This document shows, one piece after another, positions 1 through 7,952 of a stretch of DNA of 37,501 bases. Both the position numbers and the translations under genes were made by a program. The stretch comes from Anaerolineales bacterium (GTDB taxonomy: Bacteria; Chloroflexota; Anaerolineae; Anaerolineales; Villigracilaceae): positions 1-37,501 of the forward strand of contig JAGUZU010000017.1 in NCBI GenBank assembly GCA_020060625.1. Reading direction: 5' to 3'. Below the pieces are notes generated by a model that was given only the letters and a program-made list of their open reading frames with translations, was not told where the DNA came from and ran no database searches. Each line of letters begins with the position of its first letter. Position 1 is the stretch's first letter.

Positions 1-649
1 GATAGGTTACTTCAGTATCCACCGTCGGTTCGATGATTGGGGCGACGCGGGTTTTGGTCAACTCCCAACTGGGAGAGACGCCGCCAACGCTAATGGGCGG
101 AGCGGAGGCGGGAGTTGCATCCTGCCAATCCACCGGACCCGGCGGGTCTATCCGCCCGCTGACGGTGTTGTCAATGGTGGCGGGCAATGGGCGCAAGTCC
201 TGATTCACCCGCACGGCGATCACGGCATCGTATTGAGTTCCGTCAAGAAGGTCATTATCGGTTTTGGTAATGGAGATGGCGCGCGTGCCGCTGTTGTAAT
301 TGATTTCAAACCCGCCCGGCACAGAGGAGTTTGGAGGCGGCAGATACGTCAGACCAGATTGAAGGACATCGGTGATTTCCATCTCGCCGCAGGAAGTGGT
401 GAGACTGCTGCACTCCCAGCGAATGCGATAACGAATGACATCGCCCACCTGAACTTCGGACACCCCATCCTCAACCGACTTGGTCAAAATCAATTGGGGG
501 TTGGATTTCAAAGGCGCGGGGTCAGATTGCAGCGGGGCGACAGTTTCGGCGGCGGGAGCGGCGGCGGCATGATGCGCGGGAAGCCCCCATGCCATCATAA
601 AGATAACCGCCAAAGTCAAATGAATCGAACGAAAATGGATTGATTTCAA
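1..649 (-). CDS. Secreted protein with DUF11-like repeat domain (3' end outside window)
   Basis: The frame is open from a TTG at 649 to the window edge (216 codons seen). The TTG is preceded by a GGGAG ribosome site about 7 nt upstream. It yields a convincing signal peptide: basic start (KSIHFRSIH), hydrophobic core (LTLAVIFMMAWGLP), then an Ala-rich cleavage region. An in-frame ATG at the MMAWG position would cut the signal peptide short. After a Pro/Ala linker comes 'LILTKSVEDG', 'QVGDVIRYRIRW' and 'MEITDVLQSGLTYLPP'. This is the pattern of DUF11 / conserved-repeat-domain modules, which are Ig-like surface domains in which Lys and Asn/Asp may form isopeptide links. A second module appears to start at 'SWELTKTRV' near the edge. 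The product is probably an envelope or adhesin-type protein exported by Sec. Its function is not otherwise determinable. It has its own promoter and a long structured leader, described separately. Confidence 0.7.
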   Translation of the reverse strand, partial: MKSIHFRSIHLTLAVIFMMAWGLPAHHAAAAPAAETVAPLQSDPAPLKSNPQLILTKSVEDGVSEVQVGDVIRYRIRWECSSLTTSCGEMEITDVLQSGLTYLPPPNSSVPGGFEINYNSGTRAISITKTDNDLLDGTQYDAVIAVRVNQDLRPLPATIDNTVSGRIDPPGPVDWQDATPASAPPISVGGVSPSWELTKTRVAPIIEPTVDTEVTY

Positions 650-848
650 AATGCTCTCCCTGGCAAAAAAGCCATAAACAAAAAATGAATTCGTGGTTCC
701 GCGGGGAACGCAACAAAAAAGCAACAAAACAAGCCTTACGGCCGGTTTCGCTGCTTTGCTCGCCAACGCCCCCCAAGAAAAACGGGAAAGCGACCAGATT
801 CAGGCGTTGGGTCAGTGCATCCGTAAAAAGAGCGTTTGTAATGAATTG
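650..848 (-). promoter_or_regulatory. Structured 5' leader RNA, candidate riboswitch or attenuator
   Basis: The predicted leader carries a perfect 8-bp stem, CCAACGCC (803-810) with GGCGTTGG (763-770), enclosing a 32-nt loop. Directly after it lies a second hairpin with a GTAA (GNRA-type) loop and then a U-tract (listed as a terminator). A further small hairpin, GTTCC/GGAAC, lies at about 695-708. The segment between the two main stems reads CGAGCAAAGC, which recalls the GCAAAGC core of c-di-GMP-I riboswitches. The rest of that consensus (the GGGCAAACC part) is missing, so I do not assign a class. The combination of a long leader, an aptamer-like stem and an early terminator upstream of a surface protein is typical of regulated leaders. 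Confidence 0.45.
714..760 (-). terminator. Intrinsic terminator inside the leader of the secreted-protein gene
   Basis: On the minus strand AGCAA (756-760) pairs with TTGCT (720-724). CGAAAC pairs with GTTTTG, and GGCC with GGCT around a GTAA loop. Six T residues follow at once (715-720). An asymmetric bulge AGCAG lies on the 5' side. It sits about 70 nt before the TTG start, so it could abort transcription in response to a signal. Confidence 0.45.
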
Positions 849-854
849 CTCCAT

Positions 855-883
855 ATTCTATGGGAAGTTTGTACTATGGTCAA
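855..883 (-). promoter_or_regulatory. Sigma-70-type promoter for the secreted protein
   Basis: On the minus strand, TTGACC (878-883) is followed by a 17-nt spacer and TAGAAT (855-860). This is one of the best promoter matches in the window. Transcription would start near 848, leaving about 200 nt of untranslated leader before the TTG start at 649. Confidence 0.6.
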
Positions 884-993
884 CGAATAAAAATAACAAA
901 AAAGAAAGTTTTTTGTCAGTTTCATGGTTGAATCTGCTAACAGAATTCATACATCTTCAATTTGGGCGCGGTGATAAAATAAACGCAAGTATC

Positions 994-2571
994 ATGTCCA
1001 TCATCCCATCCATGCTGCCGGATTTTCGCGTCCGCCAGAGAGATTATCTCCTCGAAATCTCGCGCGCGCTCACGCAGGAACTCGACCTCGAAAAACTGCT
1101 GGCGCGCATTTTGCGAATTTCCATCGAAATGCTTGCCGGGCAGGCAGGCATTATCGCATTGAAAGAGAAGGACGGCTGGCGCGTCGCGGCGGCGCACGGA
1201 ATTGCCCCCGCCTTCCTGAGTTATCTCACCCCCCTGCTTGCCGAGGAAAAGGTCCGCGAATTGGACGTGCGCGAACTCAACCGCATGTTAAAGGAATTGA
1301 CCTACACCGCCAGCATGGGGCTGCTCAACGGCACGGGGCTGCCGCTCGCCTCGCAAGGACAGGTCATCGGCGTGATCTTCATCTTCCGCAATTACACCGA
1401 CCTGTTCACTCCAAACGACCGCGTGCTGCTCCAATCCTTTGCGGACCAGGCTGCCATCGCCGTGTACAACGCGCAGCTCTATGGGCAAGTCTCCTACGAA
1501 AAGAGACGACTCGACGCGCTTCTGGACTCCGCCGCGGATGGAATCCTGATCCTCGATGCGAATCTTGACATCGAGCGCTGCAACGAAGCCTTCATCAAGA
1601 TGATTGGAAAAACGCGCGAAGAGATCACAGGCAGGGAACACGGCGGGATCATCCAGTGGAAAAAGGAGCCGCAAGGCGTAACGTTGGAAGAATCCGTCGC
1701 CAACGGCTGGCCCCTCACGCCGGAAGCCACTTTATACGTGGAAGGCGACCTCGAACGCCCCCTTCCTCCGCCGTTACCTGTCGGCATTACATACGCCCCG
1801 CTTGTTTCAGAAGAGGGCAAACTCCTCAACATCCTCGTCAGCGTGCGGGATATTACCCACTTTAGAACCGCGGACGAGATCAAAGCGACTTTCATTTCCA
1901 TCGTCAGCCATGAGCTGCGGACGCCCGTCGCCCTAATCAAGGGATACGCGTCCACCCTGCGGCGCGACGACGCAAAATGGGACAAGCGCACCATCAGCGA
2001 CTCGCTGGCTGTCATCGAGGAGGAGGCGGATCGTTTGTCCAAGATGGTGGACGATTTGCTGGACGCCTCGCGGCTGCAGGCGGGAGGTCTCAGCTTGAAC
2101 CAGGCTGACGTGTCGCTGCCCAGCCTTGCGTCAAGAGTGAGCGAGCGATTCAGCGCGCAGTCTCCAAAACATCGCATCGTCACGGACTTTCCTGAAAAGT
2201 TCCCGGTCATTCTCGGCGATGAAAACCGCCTGGAGCAGGTTGTTGCGAATCTGGTGTCGAATGCCTTGAAATACACATCCGAAGGCGAGATCAAGATCAG
2301 CGGAACGGCGCGCCCCGACCAGGTGATCGTGTGCGTGAGCGACGAAGGACCCGGCATTGATGCAAAGGACATTCCCCACATTTTCGACCGCTTCTATCGT
2401 TCGACAAACGCCGTGAAGCAGACGAAGGGAGCCGGGCTGGGGCTTTACCTTGCCCGCGCCATCATCGAGGCGCATGGCGGGCGCATCTGGGCGGATGCCG
2501 CCAAATCTTCGGCGGATCAAAACGCCAAATCCCAAAACGGCGCGAGGATCTGTTTCTCGCTTCCGCGTTGA
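994..2571 (+). CDS. Orphan sensor histidine kinase (GAF-PAS-HisKA-HATPase)
   Basis: A 525-residue kinase starting at the ATG at 994. The frame stays open upstream, but that stretch is non-coding in character and overlaps the divergent leader. Order: a GAF domain (about 20-165, following 'EISRALTQELDLEKLLARIL'), a PAS domain (about 175-290, 'LLDSAADGILILDANLDIERCNEAF'), then a HisKA dimerisation domain with H-box SHELRTP and phospho-acceptor His306. The HATPase_c domain has its N-box around Asn423 (VSNALKYT), then DEGPGI, the F-box IFDRFYR and the G2 box GAGLGLYLA. No transmembrane segment is visible, so it is probably cytoplasmic and senses a small molecule or redox state through GAF/PAS. No response regulator gene is adjacent, so its partner lies elsewhere. 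A TAAAAT box at 975-980 is a possible -10. Confidence 0.9.
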   Translation: MSIIPSMLPDFRVRQRDYLLEISRALTQELDLEKLLARILRISIEMLAGQAGIIALKEKDGWRVAAAHGIAPAFLSYLTPLLAEEKVRELDVRELNRMLKELTYTASMGLLNGTGLPLASQGQVIGVIFIFRNYTDLFTPNDRVLLQSFADQAAIAVYNAQLYGQVSYEKRRLDALLDSAADGILILDANLDIERCNEAFIKMIGKTREEITGREHGGIIQWKKEPQGVTLEESVANGWPLTPEATLYVEGDLERPLPPPLPVGITYAPLVSEEGKLLNILVSVRDITHFRTADEIKATFISIVSHELRTPVALIKGYASTLRRDDAKWDKRTISDSLAVIEEEADRLSKMVDDLLDASRLQAGGLSLNQADVSLPSLASRVSERFSAQSPKHRIVTDFPEKFPVILGDENRLEQVVANLVSNALKYTSEGEIKISGTARPDQVIVCVSDEGPGIDAKDIPHIFDRFYRSTNAVKQTKGAGLGLYLARAIIEAHGGRIWADAAKSSADQNAKSQNGARICFSLPR

Positions 2572-2597
2572 TTTATTGCAGAAGCGCGTCTTCAATG

Positions 2598-2620
2598 CTG
2601 CCCGCCGCAGAAACGGGCAG
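2598..2620 (+). terminator. Hairpin after the histidine kinase, weak terminator candidate
   Basis: CTGCCCG (2598-2604) pairs perfectly with CGGGCAG (2614-2620) around a 9-nt loop. There is no clear U-tract, so termination is uncertain. Confidence 0.3.
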
Positions 2621-2674
2621 TTCCAAATGGTACAATCCGATCAATTCGCAAATCACTAGAACAAGGAAGGATTC

Positions 2675-4483
2675 ATGCCCGGTACAGTTTCCCCACGCAA
2701 CAAGATCGAAAAGAAATATACATGGAACGCCGAGAGCGTTTTCCCCAGCGACGAAGCATGGGAAAAGGAAGTCGAAAAGATATTCACCGATGTCTCCCTG
2801 GTCAAGAGATTTCAAGGAAAACTGGGCGAAAGCGCGACCGCTTTACTTGAAGGCTTCAAGTCGTACGAAGCCCTTATGATCCGCGCCCAGACTGCTTATA
2901 TGTACGCAAGTTTTTCCTACTCAGTGGATACCACAAATCAAAAAGCCGCGGGCATGCGCGCCAGAGCCGCCGGCATGTACGGACAGGTCATGTCCGCGGT
3001 TTCGTTCATCCAGCCCGAATTGCTGGAAATCGGTCAGGCGAAATTGGATGAATTCCTCGAGCAGGAGGAGAAACTCCGCGATTACAAATTCTTCCTCGAA
3101 AATCTCTTCCGCAGGCAGGCGCACGTCCGCTCCGCCGAGGTGGAGGAGGTGCTCGGTCTGGCAAGCGAGCCGTTCAACGGGTTCTATAATTCCACCAGCA
3201 TGTTGACCAACGCGGATTTCAAATTCAAACCCGTCAAGGATGTCAAAGGCAGGACGCTCGATGTTACCCAAGGCTCCTTTGAAGCAGATTTGATGTTCCA
3301 CGCGGACAGGAAAGTCCGCAAGAACGCCTACATATCCTACATGGATAAATATATGGAACACAAGAACACACTGGCAAGTAATCTCGCCCACAACATCCAG
3401 GTCAGTGTTTTCAACATGCGCGTGCGAAAACACGAATCCACGCTGGCGGCGTCGCTGTTCGATCTCAACATCCATACCAACGTATTTCATAATCTGATCA
3501 ACACCTTCAAAAAGAACCTGCCTGTATGGCATCGCTACTTCGATATCCGCCGCAGGGCGCTTGGCTTGAAAAAATTCGCCTACTACGACATGTGGGCGCC
3601 CATTGAAAAGAAAAAGGCGAAGGTTCCGTTCGAACAAGCCGTGGACTTGATCTGCGAGTCGCTCGCCCCGCTTGGCAGCGAGTACGTGGAGACCATCCGG
3701 CGCGGCAGTCTCAAAGATCGCTGGGTGGATGTCTACCCGAACCAGGGCAAGACGCATGGCGCGTTCTCCTCAGGCGCATACGGCACACATCCCTTCATCA
3801 TGATGAGCTACGCCAACAACGCAGGCAGCATGAGCACGCTCGCGCACGAACTCGGTCACTCGATGCACACCCACCTCACGAACAAAAATCAGGCGTTCAT
3901 CAACAGCGACTATTCGCTGTTCGTCGCCGAAGTCGCCTCCAACTTCCATCAGGCGATGATGCGCGGTCACCTGCTCGACAGCGTGAAGGACAAAAACTTC
4001 CAACTCGCGCTGATCCTCGAAGCGGTCGGCGGCAACATGTTCCGCTACTTCTTTCAGATGCCGACTCTCGCGCGCTTCGAACTGGAGACGCACCAGCGCG
4101 CCGAACGCGGCGAACCCCTGACCGCCGACTCCATGATCGACCTCATGGCTGATCTGTTCGCCGAGGGCTTTGGTCCACACTTCGACATGGACCGCGAACG
4201 CGTCGGCATGACCTGGTCCACCTTCCCGCATCTCTTCGCGGACTATTACGTCTATGCCTACGCCACGGGCATTTCCGGCGCCCACGCCCTTGCGGGACGC
4301 ATCCTGCGCGGCGAGCCAAACGCCGTGGAAGATTATCTCGGCTTCCTCAAATCAGGTAATTCCGACTACTCATTGAACGTCTTGAAAAAGGCGGGAGTTG
4401 ACCTGACCACGCCCAAACCCGTCGAAGAGACCTTCGCCGTGATGGAAAGATACATTGACCGGCTGGAGGAGTTGGTAGGGTAG
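2675..4483 (+). CDS. pepF: Oligoendopeptidase F (M3B zinc metallopeptidase)
   Basis: A 602-residue protein, the usual length for PepF. The M3 zinc site is HELGH at 391-395: His391 and His395 bind zinc and Glu392 is the catalytic base. The third ligand is expected in the following helix, 'SLFVAEVASNFHQ'. The N-terminal half is the helical oligoendopeptidase region. The C-terminus carries 'FPHLFADYYVYAYATGISGAHALA', typical of the family. It hydrolyses short peptides in the cytoplasm, probably recycling imported or degraded peptides. Its start has a good ribosome site (AAGGAAGG, about 5 nt before ATG). A TACAAT box at 2631-2636 is a plausible -10, making this a separate transcription unit from the kinase upstream. 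Confidence 0.95.
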   Translation: MPGTVSPRNKIEKKYTWNAESVFPSDEAWEKEVEKIFTDVSLVKRFQGKLGESATALLEGFKSYEALMIRAQTAYMYASFSYSVDTTNQKAAGMRARAAGMYGQVMSAVSFIQPELLEIGQAKLDEFLEQEEKLRDYKFFLENLFRRQAHVRSAEVEEVLGLASEPFNGFYNSTSMLTNADFKFKPVKDVKGRTLDVTQGSFEADLMFHADRKVRKNAYISYMDKYMEHKNTLASNLAHNIQVSVFNMRVRKHESTLAASLFDLNIHTNVFHNLINTFKKNLPVWHRYFDIRRRALGLKKFAYYDMWAPIEKKKAKVPFEQAVDLICESLAPLGSEYVETIRRGSLKDRWVDVYPNQGKTHGAFSSGAYGTHPFIMMSYANNAGSMSTLAHELGHSMHTHLTNKNQAFINSDYSLFVAEVASNFHQAMMRGHLLDSVKDKNFQLALILEAVGGNMFRYFFQMPTLARFELETHQRAERGEPLTADSMIDLMADLFAEGFGPHFDMDRERVGMTWSTFPHLFADYYVYAYATGISGAHALAGRILRGEPNAVEDYLGFLKSGNSDYSLNVLKKAGVDLTTPKPVEETFAVMERYIDRLEELVG

Positions 4484-4570
4484 TTCGGTTGTTTGGTGGC
4501 AGATTGCAAAGTATGGATGCCTGACGTGCAATCGGTAAAAAATCGAAAATCTAAAATTGGAAATTGTTAA

Positions 4571-5923
4571 ATGGCTCAAACACAAATCGCATGTCCCCGT
4601 TGTAAACAGATGATCCCGGCAAACGTCGAGCAGTTGTTCGATGTGACCACCGACCCGCAAGCCAAACAAAGGCTCATGAGCGGGCAATCCAATTATGCCC
4701 GCTGTCAATTCTGCGGGTACGAAGGCAGGCTGGCAACGCCCATTGTCTATCACGACAATGAAAAGGAACTCCTGCTGACTTTCTTTCCGCCCGAACTGGC
4801 ACTGCCACTGGACGAACAGGAGAGGATGATCGGTCCGCTCATTAAACAGGTGACCGACAAACTGCCGCCTGAAAAACGCAAGGCGTATCTCCTCAAGCCG
4901 CAAGCCAACCTCACGTACGAGTCGATGATCGAGACCATTCTCGGCAAGGACGGCGTGACGCCCGAAATGATCAAGGGGCAGCAGGAGCGCGTCCAGTTCA
5001 TCGAACGGCTGATGCAGGTCACCACAAAAGATGTGCGCTCGGAATTGCTCAAGCAAAACGAAAAGATCATCGACGAACAATTCTTCGCGCTTTTCAGCCG
5101 CATCGCGCAATCAGCTCTCTCCAGCGGGCAGGAGCAGATCGCCCGCGCGTTGATCGACATCCAAACCCAACTGCTGGAAGAGACCGAGTATGGGCGTCAG
5201 TTGAAAGAATCTGTCGGGGAGATGGAAACAGCCCAAAAGGTCCTGCAAGAGGCGGGGCAAAGTCTCACCCGCGAAAAACTGCTGGATTTCGTCCTTGAGT
5301 CAGAGACGGATGCCCGCATCCGCGCCTATGTTTCGCTTGCCCGCACGGGAATGGATTATGTCTTCTTCCAGACCTTGACCGAAAAGATCGAGAAAGCCGA
5401 GGGCGACGAAAGGAAACGGCTGGAGGGCATCCGCGAGAAACTGCTGGATTATGTCAACGAGATGGATAAACAACTCGAGGCGCGGTTCAAGCAGGCGCAG
5501 GAGTTTGTCGAGACGTTGTTGAAACAGGATGACATCGAAAAAGCGACGAAGGAAAACCTGGACGGATTCACGCAGGACGCTGTGGAGATTGCCAACCGAA
5601 TGCTGAAAGAGGCTTCGGAGAAGAACGATTACGCGCGGATGGGTAAACTGCAAAAAATGATCCAGGTTTTACAAGCCGCCAGCACGCCGCCCGAGGTGAT
5701 ATTCATCGAGCAGTTGATCCAACTGCCGGACGCCGCCGCAATCGAATCGGCGTTGAAGGAAAACGATGCGATGGTCACCCAGCAGCTGCTGGATACCCTG
5801 AGCGGTTTGACCGCGCAAATGGAAGCGCAGGGCGACAATCCCGAAGCGAAGGAGATGGGAGAGAAGTTAAGCGAGGTCTACCGAATCGCGTTGAAGTATT
5901 CGATGAAGAAGAATATGGGGTAG
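4571..5923 (+). CDS. CpXC domain protein with long helical tail
   Basis: A 450-residue protein. The N-terminus has two Cys pairs, CPRC (Cys8, Cys11) and CQFC (Cys45, Cys48), separated by the 'MIPANVEQLFDVTTDP' segment typical of the CpXC domain (about residues 5-130), which probably binds zinc. The remaining 300 residues are very rich in Glu, Lys, Gln and Leu, with long predicted helices and probable coiled coils ('QLEARFKQAQEFVETLLKQDDIEKATKENLDGF'). No signal peptide or membrane segment is visible. CpXC proteins have no established biochemical role, so the function is unknown. No clear ribosome site precedes the ATG; the 87-nt gap after pepF is A/T-rich. Confidence 0.75.
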   Translation: MAQTQIACPRCKQMIPANVEQLFDVTTDPQAKQRLMSGQSNYARCQFCGYEGRLATPIVYHDNEKELLLTFFPPELALPLDEQERMIGPLIKQVTDKLPPEKRKAYLLKPQANLTYESMIETILGKDGVTPEMIKGQQERVQFIERLMQVTTKDVRSELLKQNEKIIDEQFFALFSRIAQSALSSGQEQIARALIDIQTQLLEETEYGRQLKESVGEMETAQKVLQEAGQSLTREKLLDFVLESETDARIRAYVSLARTGMDYVFFQTLTEKIEKAEGDERKRLEGIREKLLDYVNEMDKQLEARFKQAQEFVETLLKQDDIEKATKENLDGFTQDAVEIANRMLKEASEKNDYARMGKLQKMIQVLQAASTPPEVIFIEQLIQLPDAAAIESALKENDAMVTQQLLDTLSGLTAQMEAQGDNPEAKEMGEKLSEVYRIALKYSMKKNMG

Positions 5924-5946
5924 AACGAAGATATAAATCTCAAACG

Positions 5947-5985
5947 GCGAGGGTTGCTTTGTAAAGCGACCCTCGCTTCTTTTAT
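5947..5985 (+). terminator. Rho-independent terminator after the CpXC gene
   Basis: GCGAGGGT (from 5947) pairs with ACCCTCGC (to 5976). The stem is extended inside by GCTT/AAGC, and TTCTTTTATT follows. The stem may also serve the convergent cyclophilin gene, but the T-tract favours the plus strand. Confidence 0.8.
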
Positions 5986-6075
5986 TGCAGGTTTTTGATG
6001 ACGCCGGGGGATTTAACCCAGACCCAAAGCATGTGTTCGTCTGGTTGTTGGGGAATGCAATCCGCGTTTATTGTT

Positions 6076-6735
6076 CTATTCCTCGACAATCGTAATGGAC
6101 TTGATCACGTCGCCCGTGAAGCCTGGGTTTGCGGCGGGGTCGCGGCGCGTGATGGTATTGACCACCTCCATCCCGTCAATGACCTGCCCAAAGATGGTAT
6201 ACCCGCCGTTCAAATGCGGAGCAGGCGCAAACGTAATGAAGAATTGACTGCCGTTCGTGTCGCGCCCCGCGTTTGCCATCGCCACCACGCCCGCCTTGTC
6301 GAACGTCAGGTCGCTGTCTTCGTTTGCAAATTCATAACCCGGTCCGCCCGAACCTGTGCCGGTCGGGTCGCCAGTTTGCGCCATGAAACCATCCAGCACG
6401 CGATGGAAGGTCACGCCGTCGTAAAACCCCTCGCGGGCAAGAAACACAAAACTATTGACGGTAACGGGAGCCTTGTCGGGATACAGCTCGATCACGAACG
6501 AACCGCCTTTTTCCATTTCGACAGTCGCAAAGTATGACTTGGACCCATCGATGGTCATTGGAGGAGGCGCATCGTACGTCTCCTTCACCGCTTCCACATT
6601 GCCCCCGGAAGGGATAAGCCGCACCGCAAAGATCGCGATCACGATGAACACGATGACGCCCGCAAAGTACTGAATGGTCTTCTCCATTTGCAGGGAAGCC
6701 GCGTCCCTTCCCTTTGCCCGATTCCTTTTTGGCAT
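6076..6735 (-). CDS. Membrane-anchored cyclophilin-type peptidyl-prolyl isomerase
   Basis: A 219-residue protein. The N-terminus is basic (MPKRNRAKGRD), followed by one transmembrane helix at about 22-42 (IQYFAGVIVFIVIAIFAVRLI) and a short linker. The cyclophilin domain runs from about 65 to the end. Signature stretches are 'YDGVTFHRVLDGFMAQTGDPTGTGSGGPGYEF', 'AGVVAMANAGRDTNGSQFFIT' and 'HLNGGYTIFGQVIDGMEVV'. The catalytic Arg of 'FHRV' and the 'GSQFFI' core are present. The topology suggests an enzyme outside the membrane that speeds proline isomerisation during folding of exported proteins. The start has AAAGGAG about 10 nt upstream, and a TATAAT box lies 35 nt upstream of the start. Confidence 0.92.
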   Translation of the reverse strand: MPKRNRAKGRDAASLQMEKTIQYFAGVIVFIVIAIFAVRLIPSGGNVEAVKETYDAPPPMTIDGSKSYFATVEMEKGGSFVIELYPDKAPVTVNSFVFLAREGFYDGVTFHRVLDGFMAQTGDPTGTGSGGPGYEFANEDSDLTFDKAGVVAMANAGRDTNGSQFFITFAPAPHLNGGYTIFGQVIDGMEVVNTITRRDPAANPGFTGDVIKSITIVEE

Positions 6736-6770
6736 ACAGTGATTTCTCCTTTTGAAGGTAATTTACTCCT

Positions 6771-6776
6771 ATTATA
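6771..6776 (-). promoter_or_regulatory. -10 box of the cyclophilin gene
   Basis: TATAAT on the minus strand, 35 nt before the cyclophilin ATG. The ribosome site AAAGGAG lies between. It sits in the 83-nt divergent gap shared with the YwiC-like gene. Confidence 0.5.
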
Positions 6777-6818
6777 ACCACCTTGCGCGGGCATTGTTTT
6801 TCCTGTATCCTTGCGCTG

Positions 6819-7652
6819 ATGAGACATCTCTTCAAAAAACAGATTGCCTTGCCGCAGGACCATGGTTCCTGGGTCTTCATCCTGAGTCCGCTGCTGGTCG
6901 GGGTTTTCGCGGGCGGGAATTTCAGCCGCGGCGTTCTATATCTGGTCATTGCCGCGATGAGCGCATTCATGCTTCGTCAGCCGATGACCGTCGCCGTCAA
7001 GGCGTATTCCGGGAGACGACCAAAGACGGATCTTCCCGCCGCCCGTTTCTGGCTGCTGATCTACGGGCTGATCTCCGCCCTGGCTTTACTCGGACTTATC
7101 TTCGAAGGCTTCGGCTACATCCTCTACCTTGCAGTTCCCGGAGCGCCGGTCTTTGCGTGGCATTTATGGCTGGTCAGCAAACGCGCCGAACGCAGGCAGG
7201 CGGGCGTGGAGGTGATTGCAACGGGCGTTCTATCTCTGTCCGCTCCGGCGGCGTATTGGGTAAGCGTCCTTGAATACGACCCGGCAGGCTGGTGGCTGTG
7301 GGCATTCACCTGGCTGCAATCGGCGGCGAGCATCGTGTACGCATATCTCCGGCTGGGACAAAGGGAAATGTCACAGGAGCAGGCGTCGGCGTGGAAGCGA
7401 AGCGATTGGCTGCGAATGGGAATCCGCGCGATGTTGTACACGTCGTTCAATCTGGTCGTCTCCGCGGCGGCTGGTCTTTTTAATCTCGTTCCGAAATTTG
7501 TCTTTATTCCGTTTTTTCTGCAATGGGCTGAAACGATTTGGGGTGTCGCGCGCCCGGCTGTTGGGTGGAAACCGACACGCATCGGAATCCGCCAGTTGAT
7601 CGTCAGCACGCTGTGGACGATTCTGTTCATCCTTGTTTGGAGGACGCCATGA
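6819..7652 (+). CDS. YwiC-like integral membrane protein
   Basis: A 277-residue polytopic protein. The N-terminal 'LPQDHGSWVFILSPLLVGV' is the hallmark of the YwiC-like family. About eight hydrophobic segments follow, with a basic cytoplasmic loop near 'KAYSGRRPKTD'. No enzymatic function is established for the family. The ATG at 6819 is chosen because the conserved motif starts 12 residues later. TATCCT (6806-6811) lies 7 nt upstream, with TTGCGC 17 nt before it and no ribosome site, so the mRNA may be leaderless. Its TGA overlaps the next ATG (ATGA), indicating translational coupling with the DUF2007 gene. Confidence 0.75.
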   Translation: MRHLFKKQIALPQDHGSWVFILSPLLVGVFAGGNFSRGVLYLVIAAMSAFMLRQPMTVAVKAYSGRRPKTDLPAARFWLLIYGLISALALLGLIFEGFGYILYLAVPGAPVFAWHLWLVSKRAERRQAGVEVIATGVLSLSAPAAYWVSVLEYDPAGWWLWAFTWLQSAASIVYAYLRLGQREMSQEQASAWKRSDWLRMGIRAMLYTSFNLVVSAAAGLFNLVPKFVFIPFFLQWAETIWGVARPAVGWKPTRIGIRQLIVSTLWTILFILVWRTP

Positions 7653-7885
7653 ACGACGAAATGAAATATGACTTGTTGACCGAACTGAGCAGCCGGCTCG
7701 AAGCGGACCTGCTGGAAAGTTTTTTGGAAGCGCATGGCATCGACGTGGAGTTGTTTCAGGAATCAGTCGGGCACAGCGCCTTTCCGGTGACTATCGATAC
7801 GCTGGGACACGTGCAAGTGTTCGTGCCGAAGGATAAAATCAAGCAGGCAAAAAAACTGCTGGATGAATTCAACGTTCAGGATTAA
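7649..7885 (+). CDS. DUF2007 small protein
   Basis: A 78-residue soluble protein. 'LSSRLEADLLESFLEAHGIDVELFQES' followed by 'VQVFVPKDKIKQAKKLLDEF' matches the DUF2007 pattern: a small alpha/beta domain described as a putative signal-transducing protein, related in fold to PII-like or ACT-like domains. The start overlaps the YwiC-like stop by four bases (ATGA). No catalytic residues are evident. The role is unknown. It may act as a regulator for its membrane neighbour, which is inference from coupling only. Confidence 0.75.
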   Translation: MNDEMKYDLLTELSSRLEADLLESFLEAHGIDVELFQESVGHSAFPVTIDTLGHVQVFVPKDKIKQAKKLLDEFNVQD

Positions 7886-7952
7886 CAAGCGCCGCCGGGA
7901 AACTACGGCTTTGAGCCTGCAACGTCATCACAATCCAAACACAGGAGACATC

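Noticed and set aside
720-810. Firm assignment as a c-di-GMP-I riboswitch
   Set aside because: Only the GCAAAGC segment matches. The GGGCAAACC half and the tetraloop placement do not, so it is left as an unassigned structured leader.
522-854. Minus-strand open frame starting at 854 over the leader
   Set aside because: It reads through the structured leader and leaves the signal-peptide frame by running into Arg-rich nonsense. The TTG at 649 in another frame gives a signal peptide and a DUF11-like domain.
640-993. N-terminal extension of the histidine kinase frame
   Set aside because: The extra 118 residues are low-complexity and basic, overlap the divergent leader and promoter, and have no family similarity. 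The ATG at 994 fits the GAF domain start.
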